Assembly (NCBI RefSeq): GCF_003384725.1
Contig: NZ_QNVV01000004.1
Span: 1 to 64,000 of the forward strand
Direction of reading: 5' to 3'
From: Chryseobacterium pennipullorum
GTDB taxonomy: Bacteria > Bacteroidota > Bacteroidia > Flavobacteriales > Weeksellaceae
DNA: 64,000 nucleotides
Shown here: one piece after another, positions 1-9,080 of the stretch
Numbering within the stretch: position 1 is the first letter of the stretch
Layout of the letters: the number at the start of each line of letters is the position of its first letter
Notes under the pieces: model-generated
Seen by the model: only the letters and a program-made list of their open reading frames with translations
The model's database searches: none
Told to the model about the DNA's origin: nothing
Program-made: the position numbers and the translations under genes

Positions 1-475
1 GGAAATTAATTCTTTTTAAAAATACAAGTCAATATGCCATCCATATTCACTATATATTAAACAAAATAAAATTCATTTTACAGGAAATTTTTAAACAATT
101 AATCCTGTTTTAATGATTTTAATTCAAAATATTAATTGATAATCTGCAAATTATTATAGAACTTTTCTTAAATAATAGCTATTTTTTTACCTTAAAGTGA
201 GGTTATAAGATATCAGGACAGATATCGTGGGATGTTTTTTGGTTTCATGCTTATTTTATTAGTTTTATACCTGGTATGATAATTTTTTACAAATTTACTA
301 TTTTTAATCAGCCCTATCTCCATGATTTAATACAGGTTAACAAGGTTTAATTTTTATGTCATACAAAAATAATCCCTTAATACGACAAAACGTGTCGCAA
401 CAAAAATAAAAAGGGCCAATCCTGTAGATTGACCCCAAAACATTAACTGTTTATTGACTGAATTATGATGTATTT
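1..475. other. AT-rich gene-free stretch
   Basis: I see no convincing coding region in this AT-rich stretch. Near its right end lies the terminator of the efflux operon (401-436) and, just before it, a small inverted repeat CGACA/TGTCG at 383-397. The rest shows no recognisable RNA gene or mobile element. Confidence 0.6.
401..436 (-). terminator. Rho-independent terminator of the RND efflux operon
   Basis: Read on the minus strand, GGGTCAATC and GATTGGCCC (427-435 and 413-421) form a 9-bp stem with one G-T pair and a 5-nt loop, followed by a T-rich tail. It lies 40 bp past the stop of the outer-membrane channel gene, the last gene of the operon. Confidence 0.85.
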
Positions 476-1933
476 TTATTTCCAGCCTCCGCCTAAGCTT
501 TTATAGATATCCACTACAGTGCTCAGCTGCTTCTGTTTGGCTTCTATAAGTTCCATTTTGGCATCCAGTGCATCTCTCTGATTCAGAAGTACCTCAAGAT
601 AATCCGCTCTAGAATTGCGGAACAGTTGGTTGGCAATATCAATTGACTGATCCAAGGCTTTTGTTTCCTGGGATTTCAACTGATAATACTGATCTATATT
701 TTTGATCTTCGACATCAGGTTAGCCACATCAAGATATGCATTCAGAACGGTTTTATCATATTCATACAAGGCCTGAACCTGTTTGGCATCCGCCGTCTGA
801 AAATTGGCTTTGATGGCACTTTTATTAATGAGTGGTCCAGCCAGTTCTCCCACCAGATTGTAAGCAATAGATTCCGGCATTTTTACCAGATAAGAAGGCT
901 TAAACGCTTCCAGCCCCAAAGTTGCCGAGATTTCCAGAGAAGGATAAAATTCTTTTCTTGCGGCTTCCACATCCAGTTTTGAAGCTTTTAACTCCAGCTC
1001 CGCCTGCTTAATATCGGGACGGTTTGCCAGCAGCTGTGACGGAATACCTGTATATACCGTTGGGGGAATTGTCGACATAAAGTTTTCCCGGGTTCTCACA
1101 ATAGACTGTGGATATCTTCCCAACAAAGCATTGATCTGATTTTCCTTTTCTGTAATCTGCTGACGGATGGTATATTCAGAAGCTTTGGATTTTGCCAGTT
1201 CTGCTTCAAACTTTTTCACAGCCAGCTCAGTAGTCGCTGCAGCTTCCTTCTGTATCTTTGAAATCTCCAATGCTCTTTGCTGAAGCTTGATATACTGCTG
1301 TATAATGTCCAGCTGGTTATCCAAAGCCAGCAGCTCATAATAATTGTCTGCCACTTCTTCAATAAGATTAGACAACACAAAGTTTTTCCCTTCTACTGTG
1401 GAAAGATAATGAGCAACCGCAGATTCTTTTTCGGTTCTTAGTTTTTTCCAGATATCAATTTCCCAGTTGGCCATCAGCCCGCCCTCAAAATTTCCCAGAG
1501 GATCCGGCATTTCCCTGCCCGGTTCTATTTCTGTGGTAGCATCTCCGGCACCTTCGCTGGTATAGCGGCCTGCTTTTTTTACTCCCGCTCCTATTCCTAC
1601 TGATACGGTAGGGCTTAATTTTCCCTTTTTCGCGATCACTCCGCTTCTTGCAATTTCAATCTCCTGAAGGGTGATCAGCAATTCCTGATTATTCTTTAAT
1701 GCGGTTTCTATAAGACTTACCAGATTCGGGTCAGTGAAAAATTGCCTCCAAGGTGTTGTTCCACTATTGGCATTAGCATCCTGCTGCTCTGCCTGGTTAA
1801 AGTTCTGAGGAATATTCTCCTTCACCTCATCTTTTATCACGGTCGCCATTGGAGCCTTACAGCTTGCTAAAACAAGAGATAAGGCAATTGCAGTAATTAT
1901 ATTTTTAGTCTTCGAATTTTCCATCATGTTCAT
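476..1933 (-). CDS. TolC/OprM-family outer-membrane efflux lipoprotein
   Basis: Outer-membrane channel of a tripartite RND pump, which carries substrates from the periplasmic adaptor to the outside. The 485-residue length is normal for the NodT/OprM type. The N-terminus has a lipoprotein signal ending in the lipobox LASC (Cys25), so it is anchored by lipid. Long helical repeats rich in Ala, Glu, Lys and Gln, and motifs such as LLANRPDIKQAE and ARKEFYPSLEIS, are typical of the OEP family. The start overlaps the end of the pump gene by 29 bp, which indicates translational coupling; ATGs at 1927 and 1924 are alternative starts. It is the last gene of adaptor-pump-channel. The substrate cannot be told from the sequence. 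Confidence 0.93.
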   Translation of the reverse strand: MNMMENSKTKNIITAIALSLVLASCKAPMATVIKDEVKENIPQNFNQAEQQDANANSGTTPWRQFFTDPNLVSLIETALKNNQELLITLQEIEIARSGVIAKKGKLSPTVSVGIGAGVKKAGRYTSEGAGDATTEIEPGREMPDPLGNFEGGLMANWEIDIWKKLRTEKESAVAHYLSTVEGKNFVLSNLIEEVADNYYELLALDNQLDIIQQYIKLQQRALEISKIQKEAAATTELAVKKFEAELAKSKASEYTIRQQITEKENQINALLGRYPQSIVRTRENFMSTIPPTVYTGIPSQLLANRPDIKQAELELKASKLDVEAARKEFYPSLEISATLGLEAFKPSYLVKMPESIAYNLVGELAGPLINKSAIKANFQTADAKQVQALYEYDKTVLNAYLDVANLMSKIKNIDQYYQLKSQETKALDQSIDIANQLFRNSRADYLEVLLNQRDALDAKMELIEAKQKQLSTVVDIYKSLGGGWK

Positions 1934-4900
1934 AAGGTTCAGTTTGTTCTGTTAAAGGATTTTCTTCTTCATATCTCGCCAGTCGTGACTTTTCTGCTAG
2001 GGTTCCGAAGATATAATACAGCCCCGGAATAATCATCAGCCCAAAAACGGTCCCGATGAGCATTCCTCCGGCTGCAGCCGTTCCAATAGTCCGGTTACCG
2101 ATAGCTCCGGGTCCTGTAGCAATCACCAGCGGAACCAATCCGGCAACGAATGCAAATGATGTCATCAAAATCGGACGGAAACGAATCGCAGCTCCTTCTA
2201 TCGCCGCCTTGGCTACCGGGATTCCTTCTTCCGCCTTTTTCTGCACGGCAAATTCTACAATCAATACCGCATTCTTACCCAAAAGCCCGATAAGCATCAC
2301 CATGGCGACCTGCGCATAAATATTATTTTCCAGTCCCAGCAGTTTCAGGCATAGAAAGGCTCCGAAAATACCCGTCGGAAGCGATAAAATAACCGGCAGC
2401 GGAAGGATAAAGCTTTCATATTGGGCAGAAAGAATCAAGTATACAAATCCCAGGCACACCAGAAAGATAAATACCGCTTCGTTTCCACGGCTTACTTCAT
2501 CTTTGGAAATTCCTGCCCAATCGATTCCAAAACCTCTTGGCAATGTTTTATCTGCTACTTCCTGGATCGCTTTAATTGCCTGTCCGCTGCTGTATCCTGG
2601 CGCTGGAGTTCCGCTCACCTCAGCAGAATTGTACATATTATGTCTGGTGATTTCAGAAAGTCCATATACTTTTTCCAGTCTCATGAAATCCGAGTAGGGA
2701 ACCATCTGATCCTTATCGTTTTTAACATAGAGTTTCAGTAGATCAGTAGGGAGCGCACGGTACTGCGGTCCTGCCTGTACAATTACTTTATATGGTCTGT
2801 CGAAGCGGATGAAGCTGGTCTCATAATTGGAGCCGATCAGTGTGGATAAGTTATCCATTGCTTTTTCAATGGTCACCCCTTTCTGCTCGGCAAGATCGTT
2901 GTCTATCTTAAGCATATACTGTGGGAAGCTGGCCGAATAAAAGGTAAAGGCCGACCCCAGTTCGGGGCGTTTCTTCAGCTCTTTCACAAAATCATTACTT
3001 ACCTGTTCCATTTTGTGATAATCTCCACTCCCTGCTTTATCCAGAAGACGGAGTTCAAAACCACCTGCAGCCCCATAACCGGGAACGGAAGGCGGCTGGA
3101 AGAATTCAATGTTGGCTCCCGGGATATTTTTGGCTTTTTCTTCAAGCTTTTCAATAATTTCCGCAGCCGATTCTTTACGATCTTCCCAGCTTTTCAGGTT
3201 AATCAGACAAGTCCCCGAATTGGATCCGGTACCCTCTGTTAATATCTCATATCCTGCCAGGGAAGAAACCGATTGTACACCATCGATATCTTCAGATTCT
3301 CTCAGAAGTTCCTTGGCAATCTGATTGGTTCTTTCCAGAGTAGATCCCGGAGGAGTCTGGATAATAGCATAGATCATTCCCTGATCTTCAGCCGGAATAA
3401 ACCCGGACGGAAGAGCATTACTCAGGAAGAATGTACAGGCACAGAATGCTAATAATAAAGGTAGTGTAATCCCTTTTTTGGTTACCGTTTTCTTTAGCAT
3501 TCCTTCATACTTCCCTGCCCCTTTATTAAATAGATTATTAAACTTATCAAGAAAAAGCGTTACCGGAGTTTTCTTTTTGGCTTTGCCATGATTATTTCTT
3601 AAAATCAAAGCACAGAGAGCCGGAGTAAGAGTAAGGGCTACAATTCCCGATAATATAATGGATGAAGCCATGGTAATTGAGAACTGACGGTAAAATACTC
3701 CCACCGGTCCGGACATAAAGGCAATCGGAATGAATACAGACGCCATCACCAGTGTAATTGCAATAATTGCTCCGCTGATCTCATGCATAGCCTCTTCCGT
3801 AGCCTTCAGCGGGGAAAGATGCTTTTCTTCCATCTTGGCATGAACAGCCTCAATCACCACAATGGCATCGTCAACCACTACCCCAATCGCCATAACCAGC
3901 GCAAAGAGCGAAATCATATTAAGGGTGATACCGAATGCAGACATTACAGCAAAGGTTCCTACCAATGAGACGGGAACGGCCAGTGCCGGAATAAGCGTAG
4001 AGCGCCAGTCACCCAGGAACAAGAAAACCACAATCGCGACCAGAATAAAGGCCTCAAACAGGGTATGAATCACTTTCTCCATAGAGGCATCCAGGAACCT
4101 GGACACGTCATAGCTGATATCGTAATGCATGCCTTTAGGGAAATTGTTTTTTTCAAGATCCTTCATTAATGCTTTTACGTTTTTAATAACATCACTTGCA
4201 TTGGATCCATAGGATTGTTTTACCGTAATGGCAGCCGAAGGCTTACCGTTCAGCGTAGAATAGATATCATACATTGAGCTTCCGAATTCGATGTCTGCAA
4301 CATCTTTAAGCCTTACAGATTCTCCGTCCGGCTTCGCTTTCAGGATGATATTCCCGTAATCTTTCTCATTATTGAAACGGCCGGGATATTTTAGGACATA
4401 TTCGAAAGATTGTGATCGTTTTCCGGAGCTCTCACCCGTTTTTCCGGGAGAAGCTTCCAGACTTTGCTCGTTGAGGGCTTCCATCACTTCATCTGCTGAA
4501 ATATTATAAGCGGTGAGTCTGTCCGGTTTCAGCCATATACGCATTGCATATTCCCGGGTTCCCAGAATATCGGCAAAACCTACACCGCTTACCCTTCTCA
4601 GCTCAGACATCACATTGATATCAGCATAATTGAACAGGAATTTCTGATCCGCTTTCGGATCATCACTGTACAGGTTGATGTACATCAGCATATTGGGTTC
4701 TTCACGGGTAATTTTCACCCCTTCACGCACGACCAGCGGCGGTAATTTATTAACGACTGAAGACACACGGTTCTGGACATTGACTGCCGCTACGTTGGGA
4801 TCTGTCCCCAGATCAAAAACGATCTGAATAGAAGCCTCGCCGTCGTTTCCTGCATCAGAGGTCATATATTTCATACCCGGAACTCCATTCAGACCTCTTT

Positions 4901-5096
4901 CCAAGGGGATGACTACGGACTTTATAAGGAGTTCATTGTTGGCTCCCGGATATTCTGCGGTAATATTAACTTTAGGTGGTGAGATGGACGGGAATTGGGT
5001 TACCGGAAGCTTTACCAGCGACAGAATCCCCAAAAACACAATAATCAGAGAGATTACAATTGACAGAACAGGTCTGCGGATGAATTTTTTAAACAT
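1905..5096 (-). CDS. RND efflux pump permease, HAE1 (AcrB-like) family
   Basis: Inner-membrane proton-driven drug or solute exporter, the motor of the tripartite pump. At 1063 residues it has the standard RND length. It starts with the conserved segment MFKKFIRRPVLSIVISL (TM1). The proton-relay aspartates are Asp409-Asp410 in GVVVDDAIVV (TM4), and the relay lysine is Lys941 in LLGKNAVLIVEFA (TM10), matching AcrB Asp407/Asp408/Lys940. The two large periplasmic loops and the C-terminal GNRTIGTAAAGGMLIGT segment are also present. The highly charged C-terminal tail, rich in Glu, overlaps the channel gene. The family pumps hydrophobic drugs, so HAE1 is more likely than a metal (CusA-type) pump. 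No regulator gene is adjacent. Confidence 0.95.
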   Translation of the reverse strand: MFKKFIRRPVLSIVISLIIVFLGILSLVKLPVTQFPSISPPKVNITAEYPGANNELLIKSVVIPLERGLNGVPGMKYMTSDAGNDGEASIQIVFDLGTDPNVAAVNVQNRVSSVVNKLPPLVVREGVKITREEPNMLMYINLYSDDPKADQKFLFNYADINVMSELRRVSGVGFADILGTREYAMRIWLKPDRLTAYNISADEVMEALNEQSLEASPGKTGESSGKRSQSFEYVLKYPGRFNNEKDYGNIILKAKPDGESVRLKDVADIEFGSSMYDIYSTLNGKPSAAITVKQSYGSNASDVIKNVKALMKDLEKNNFPKGMHYDISYDVSRFLDASMEKVIHTLFEAFILVAIVVFLFLGDWRSTLIPALAVPVSLVGTFAVMSAFGITLNMISLFALVMAIGVVVDDAIVVIEAVHAKMEEKHLSPLKATEEAMHEISGAIIAITLVMASVFIPIAFMSGPVGVFYRQFSITMASSIILSGIVALTLTPALCALILRNNHGKAKKKTPVTLFLDKFNNLFNKGAGKYEGMLKKTVTKKGITLPLLLAFCACTFFLSNALPSGFIPAEDQGMIYAIIQTPPGSTLERTNQIAKELLRESEDIDGVQSVSSLAGYEILTEGTGSNSGTCLINLKSWEDRKESAAEIIEKLEEKAKNIPGANIEFFQPPSVPGYGAAGGFELRLLDKAGSGDYHKMEQVSNDFVKELKKRPELGSAFTFYSASFPQYMLKIDNDLAEQKGVTIEKAMDNLSTLIGSNYETSFIRFDRPYKVIVQAGPQYRALPTDLLKLYVKNDKDQMVPYSDFMRLEKVYGLSEITRHNMYNSAEVSGTPAPGYSSGQAIKAIQEVADKTLPRGFGIDWAGISKDEVSRGNEAVFIFLVCLGFVYLILSAQYESFILPLPVILSLPTGIFGAFLCLKLLGLENNIYAQVAMVMLIGLLGKNAVLIVEFAVQKKAEEGIPVAKAAIEGAAIRFRPILMTSFAFVAGLVPLVIATGPGAIGNRTIGTAAAGGMLIGTVFGLMIIPGLYYIFGTLAEKSRLARYEEENPLTEQTEPYEHDGKFED

Positions 5097-5117
5097 ACTA
5101 CTTCACTTTAGAGCCTA

Positions 5118-6203
5118 CTATTCTGCTTTTAACTTTAATGACCGGAGCACTTTTTCAGGATCCTGGAATTTTGTTTTGATTTTCTGATCATCCTTCACTT
5201 TCTGAACACCCTCCAGAAGAATCTGATCACCTTTTGCAATTCCTGATGCTACAACATAGACATCGGGAAGCTCATAGGCAATCTTAATATTTCTTGATCT
5301 TGCGGTCCCGTTTTTATCAATAACAAATACATATTTCTGGTCCTGAATCTCATAGGTAGCTTTTTGCGGAATAATCAACGCATTATGAACCGGCATATCC
5401 ATCTGCACTTTTCCGGTTTCTCCGTTTCTCAGAAGCTTGTCCGGATTGGGAAATTTGGCACGGAAAGCAATATTTCCGGTCTCGTTATCAAACTCTCCCT
5501 CAATGGTCTGGATCTCTCCTTTTTGCTGATAAGTTTCCCCGTTAGCCGTAATCAGCGATACCTGGTTGCTGCCGCGGTCTGCAGCATGGGTCTGATAGCT
5601 TAGATACTCAGGCTCGGATACGTTGAAGTACGTATAGATACTGGTATTATCAGACAGTGATGTGAGAAGATCACCTTCGTCCACAAGACTTCCCAGCTTC
5701 AAAGGAATTCTGTTGATCACTCCGGAAAAAGGGGCTTTAATGTCTGTAAATGACAGGTGGATCTGCGCCAGCTTCATTTCTGCATTGGCAGCATCCAACT
5801 TGGCTTTTGCCATGGCTTTTTCATTTTTAGATACGATGTTGTTTCCCGCCAGTGTACTGGCATTTTTCAGTTCAATGGACGCCTGTTCTACTTCCGCTTT
5901 TGCTTTTAATAATTCGGCCTGGTAAAGTTTAGGCATAATCCTGAACAAGGTCTGCCCTGCCTGTACATACTGGCCTTCGTCTACAAATATTCTTTCCAGA
6001 AATCCTTTTTCCTGTGCCCGGACCTCAATGTTTTTGACAGACTGGATCTGGGCAACATATTCTTTATGAATAACAGTGTCCATCACTATGGGAGATGTTA
6101 CAGGGTAGACCGTAACCTCTTCTTTTTCTTCTTTTTTCTTATTGCAGCCAACAGCCAACAACAAGACGCTCAGCGCAATGCCTGAAGCAACTCTTTTTAT
6201 CAT
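5118..6203 (-). CDS. RND efflux periplasmic adaptor (membrane fusion protein)
   Basis: AcrA/MexA-type adaptor linking the inner-membrane pump to the outer-membrane channel. I place the start at 6203 because translation there gives a clean lipoprotein signal with Cys20 in LLLAVGC; the longer frame to 6266 adds an unlikely N-terminus. Features in order: a lysine- and glutamate-rich linker, a biotinyl-lipoyl-like half (VRAQEKGFLERIFVDEGQYV), an alpha-hairpin rich in Ala, Lys and Glu (about residues 90-150), the second lipoyl half (FTDIKAPFSGVINRIPLKLGS), then beta-barrel and membrane-proximal domains. It is followed after 21 bp by the pump gene. About 360 residues is usual for the family. Confidence 0.93.
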   Translation of the reverse strand: MIKRVASGIALSVLLLAVGCNKKKEEKEEVTVYPVTSPIVMDTVIHKEYVAQIQSVKNIEVRAQEKGFLERIFVDEGQYVQAGQTLFRIMPKLYQAELLKAKAEVEQASIELKNASTLAGNNIVSKNEKAMAKAKLDAANAEMKLAQIHLSFTDIKAPFSGVINRIPLKLGSLVDEGDLLTSLSDNTSIYTYFNVSEPEYLSYQTHAADRGSNQVSLITANGETYQQKGEIQTIEGEFDNETGNIAFRAKFPNPDKLLRNGETGKVQMDMPVHNALIIPQKATYEIQDQKYVFVIDKNGTARSRNIKIAYELPDVYVVASGIAKGDQILLEGVQKVKDDQKIKTKFQDPEKVLRSLKLKAE

Positions 6204-6343
6204 AATTCTAGAGTGTGTATAAATCGTTAATGTTTTGATAGAAGTAGATGGTAATACAGAAGGCACGTGTGATGATTACCGGCATACACAACGCAAAACA
6301 TCCCCACCCGGAGCGGGCAGAAAACAAAAGGAAAAGTGAAATT

Positions 6344-6733
6344 TTAGATTCTAATGGAACGGGCCAGAATAAATCTTTTGGCCGCATAACCAAAGACAAA
6401 ACCGTGAACATCCGGCTTCAGGCGTTTATAGCTTTCCAGCCCAAAAATATAGACCAAACTGAAAACACTGGCGAAAACAGCAACAGCCTGCCATACCTCT
6501 GACAGCTGGAAATCATTTTCTGCAAGTTCTAAAGTAGAATTATCAGCAACAGTATCGTTCATCTGCTGAACCGACAGTTTTTCATAAGTCTGATTGAGAC
6601 GGTTCGCTCTTTTAGGCATATGATGAGAAACATGACCGGAATAGTCATTTCGAAGCGTCTTAACATCCAGTCTGCTCTCCACAACAAAAAGCAGAAAAAG
6701 ACCGGTTAAAAGATATACTATAAAGTTTCTCAT
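6344..6733 (-). CDS. Small membrane protein of unknown function
   Basis: I do not recognise a family. The chosen start at 6733 gives about 129 residues beginning with a hydrophobic segment (MRNFIVYLLTGLFLLFVV), followed by a polar periplasmic-type middle and a second hydrophobic stretch near residues 80-100 (VWQAVAVFASVFSLVYIFGL). The C-terminus is basic. The alternative upstream ATG at 6754 falls inside a possible -7 promoter box (TACATTTG on the minus strand, 6744-6751), which favours the later start. It is on the same strand as the efflux adaptor and 140 bp upstream of it, so a link to the pump is possible but unproven. Confidence 0.6.
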   Translation of the reverse strand: MRNFIVYLLTGLFLLFVVESRLDVKTLRNDYSGHVSHHMPKRANRLNQTYEKLSVQQMNDTVADNSTLELAENDFQLSEVWQAVAVFASVFSLVYIFGLESYKRLKPDVHGFVFGYAAKRFILARSIRI

Positions 6734-6754
6734 TTTGAAGTGGCAAATGTACAC

Positions 6755-7356
6755 TTAGTATATCATACCATCATAGCAGATTAACAAAATTTAACGATAC
6801 TTTAAATAAGCTGAATAAAACACGCACGATACGCAATTCATCCCACCGCCCTGTTTCGATCCCTGCGAATGCATTTAGTGAATACACATGACAGGAATAT
6901 AAAAAACGATTAAAGATATCAGCTTACCGCAGACGATTTATTTTTTTAAGTATTCTTAACATTCTGATTCATAGAATACAAAAAAATAACCCATAAAAAC
7001 TAAACTTTATCATGATTCTGAATTATTAATATCCTGTTATTGCTATTCTCTGATTTTTGAATTATTTTTGTCGCCAAATTAAAACAACAAATGAAAAAAT
7101 GGAAAAATCAATTATTATTTTACTGAATTTACAACGGTTAGAAGGCCTGAATCTGACTGTTTAACTTCAATTTTCTTATCATAAATTCTTCGTTGTGTTT
7201 CTCCCGATTATGATTCATAACACAGCCTATCGTGGCTTGTTAAATTAAAAATTACTGTTATTTTATGTAAAATTAACACATATTTATCAAAAATATTTGT
7301 ATTTTTATATGGTATAACACCATACTTCATGAAACACTTTAAAATCACTTACCACT
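6755..7356. other. 600-bp intergenic region with a candidate long leader
   Basis: There is no gene of normal length here. The right half contains a promoter-like pair (7040-7070), an 11-codon open frame (7091-7126) and two small hairpins: TTATG/CATAA at 7208-7220 and AACA(c)AGCC/GGCTTGTT at 7219-7241. These could belong to a 5' leader of the lipoprotein gene at 7357 or to a small RNA. The left half (6755-7030) shows nothing I recognise. Confidence 0.4.
7040..7070 (+). promoter_or_regulatory. Bacteroidota-type promoter
   Basis: A -33 TTG at 7040-7042 and a -7 box TATTTTTG at 7063-7070 (consensus TAnnTTTG) are separated by 20 bp, within the usual range. It would start a transcript near 7077 with a leader of about 280 nt before the lipoprotein gene at 7357. 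Confidence 0.5.
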
Positions 7357-7749
7357 ATGAAAAAATTTTTAACTTCAATCCTTTTGGGATTGGCCGTCCT
7401 TTCCTCAACAGCGTGTAAACATCCTGGTAAAGAGGCCGAAACTGTTACCGCTGCCGTTCCGGAAAATGCAGATGATATTTCCAAGAATGTCTATGTTGAC
7501 AGCTATGGAGAAAAAATAGAAGTAACCATCAACAACACCAAAAATATAGCTACTGTACATTTAAACGGCAAAACTTATGACCTTAAAAAAAGTGATGCAT
7601 TGCCGGAATACACAGCTACCAATGAAGAGTATCAGTACTCTGAGATCAAAGGAAATGTGACCTTCCTTAAAAAGAATGTGGATATGGTACTTTTCCATCT
7701 TAAACAGGCCAAAAAAGAATCCGGTCCTGCAAAAATGGCATCGTATTAG
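7357..7749 (+). CDS. Small lipoprotein, possibly MliC-like
   Basis: A 130-residue lipoprotein with a signal peptide and lipobox ending at Cys20 (LSSTAC). After a short linker comes one small beta-rich domain with the pattern VDSYGEKIEVTINNTKN-ATVHLNGKTYDL and a later GNVTFLKKNVDMVLF. This layout resembles the lysozyme-inhibitor MliC/PliC fold, in which short strands surround a conserved region near the C-terminus, but I do not see enough identity for a firm call. A META-domain lipoprotein follows 32 bp downstream on the same strand, so the two are probably co-transcribed; both may be envelope stress proteins. Function unproven. Confidence 0.75.
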   Translation: MKKFLTSILLGLAVLSSTACKHPGKEAETVTAAVPENADDISKNVYVDSYGEKIEVTINNTKNIATVHLNGKTYDLKKSDALPEYTATNEEYQYSEIKGNVTFLKKNVDMVLFHLKQAKKESGPAKMASY

Positions 7750-7781
7750 CATATGTTAAACAAATGTTTAAATTTAAAATT

Positions 7782-8213
7782 ATGAAAAGCGTATACTATT
7801 ACCTATCTGCTCTTTTCCTTGCTGTGTTTCTTGTTTCATGTAAAACACAGACTGTACAGAAAACTCCAACAGATATTACAGGGAAAACCTGGAAACTTAC
7901 GGAGCTGAACGGACAGCCTATCCAGCTTAAAAACCCTAAAAACAATCCTTATTTCAAACTTACAACGGACGGAATGAGATATGAAGGACATGCAGGATGC
8001 AATGGATTAGGAGGAACTTTTGAGATCAAGCCGGAAATGATGAGAATCAAATTCAACCAGGGAATGTCTACCATGATGGCCTGTGAGGATCTGGATATTG
8101 AAAATCAGTTTACAAAAGCAATATTAGCGGCAGACAACTATTCTGTCAATGGAAATACATTAACGCTTAATAAGGCAAAAATGGCTCCTTTGGCTAAATT
8201 TGTCCTACAGTAA
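7782..8213 (+). CDS. META-domain (HslJ/DUF306-like) lipoprotein
   Basis: A small envelope lipoprotein with one META domain. I prefer the start at 7782 to the ATG at 7764 because it gives a compact lipoprotein signal with Cys20 (VFLVSC). The family hallmarks are visible: GKTWKLTELNGQPI at the domain start, the motif GHAGCNGLGGTFEI, and MMACEDLDIENQFTKAI followed by the strand-turn NGNTLTLNK. META proteins such as HslJ are linked to heat or antibiotic stress in other bacteria, but the molecular role is not known. It lies 32 bp after the preceding lipoprotein gene and is followed by a terminator. Confidence 0.9.
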   Translation: MKSVYYYLSALFLAVFLVSCKTQTVQKTPTDITGKTWKLTELNGQPIQLKNPKNNPYFKLTTDGMRYEGHAGCNGLGGTFEIKPEMMRIKFNQGMSTMMACEDLDIENQFTKAILAADNYSVNGNTLTLNKAKMAPLAKFVLQ

Positions 8214-8235
8214 GACTGCTTATAGCATAGATAAA

Positions 8236-8264
8236 GACGCCTCATCATTTGAGGTGTCTTTTTT
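8236..8264 (+). terminator. Rho-independent terminator after the META lipoprotein
   Basis: The stem GACGCCTC (8236-8243) pairs with GAGGTGTC (8251-8258), has a 7-nt loop, and is followed by six T. It ends the lipoprotein unit. A dispersed repeat begins immediately after it. Confidence 0.9.
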
Positions 8265-8267
8265 ATG

Positions 8268-8607
8268 GATCAATTACAAAAGTTGTGAGAAGAAACTGAA
8301 TATTTTTCTATTTATACTTTTGCCTTGAAGCAAAAGTATACAAAAATTCAAGACTGGAATCATCCGCTAAAAATTGACCTTGCCTCCTAAAATTTCCAAA
8401 CTCGCATGATTCAACATTGGTTCTTCGACTCAATAGGGTCGCCATGCTCAAACACTGGAAATTTTTTAACAGATTCAAGATCAATTTTCTTAACGCTCCT
8501 GATTCCTAGGTCGATTAAATAATACTTACAACTATTTTTCATAGTTCTTATTGGGTTGAAAGCCGACATCTGTGGAAATTTGTGCAATCTGCGGTTAATT
8601 TTTTTTT
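8268..8607 (+). repeat. Dispersed intergenic repeat, copy 1
   Basis: This stretch shares several long identical blocks with 20494-20830: 35 nt at 8331-8365, nearly 28 nt at 8490-8517, and 44 nt at 8521-8564. It carries an 11-bp perfect hairpin TATACTTTTGC/GCAAAAGTATA (8313-8323 and 8330-8340) and a second small hairpin AACTAT/ATAGTT (8530-8546). It has no open frame conserved with copy 2. Both copies begin directly at the T-tract of a terminator, which suggests a non-coding mobile or spacer element. Residue 8607 is an approximate end. Confidence 0.85.
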
Positions 8608-8778
8608 CTATACGTTAAAATCGGAGATTATTCCTTCAGTAGATGAATCTTATTTCTACGGAGTTAAACAGTTATTGGTGTACAATCCGAATATTATTAT
8701 TTATATTCACATTAACTCAACCCTTTGCCTGGGCCCCACAACTCTTGTACCTGATTCTTTTTTAATGAGTATGAAAGT

Positions 8779-9036
8779 TTATTTTTTGTTATAAGCTGCA
8801 TAACAAACCAAAAGGCTCAGATTTACAAGAACAGCAAATGCGTTGGACAAAATAATCGGAAGTTCATCTTTCATGAATCCATACCACACCCAGAGCGACA
8901 ATCCCGATATCAGCACCAAAAGCATAAGCAAAGAAATGTCTTCAACATTTTTTTCTCTGATCACTTTTACAAGTTGAGGGATCATGGATATTGAAGTCAG
9001 TACTCCAGCTACTATTCCTAATATGTTTTCGTTCAT
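8779..9036 (-). CDS. SemiSWEET-family sugar transporter
   Basis: At 85 residues it has the typical length of a SemiSWEET, a bacterial half-transporter with three transmembrane helices that dimerises to carry sugars across the inner membrane. The first helix carries the PQ-loop motif (TSISMIPQLVKV), followed by a short positive loop (REKNVEDIS), a second helix (LMLLVLISGLSLWVWYG) and a third (IILSNAFAVLVNLSLLVCYA). The conserved Trp-Tyr and Asn residues of the second and third helices are present. It stands alone between the repeat element and an FAD oxidoreductase gene on the same strand 44 bp upstream. The sugar is unknown. Confidence 0.88.
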   Translation of the reverse strand: MNENILGIVAGVLTSISMIPQLVKVIREKNVEDISLLMLLVLISGLSLWVWYGFMKDELPIILSNAFAVLVNLSLLVCYAAYNKK

Positions 9037-9080
9037 AAATTATGGAGCTTTTTACCGAAGATATGAATTTTAAGGAGAAT

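Noticed and set aside
5118..6266. Longer start for the efflux adaptor
   Set aside because: The extra 21 residues have no signal features; the Met at 6203 directly starts a lipoprotein signal.
8582..8794. A 70-codon plus-strand frame near copy 1 of the repeat
   Set aside because: It has no signature, overlaps the repeat end and the SemiSWEET stop, and is not shared with copy 2.
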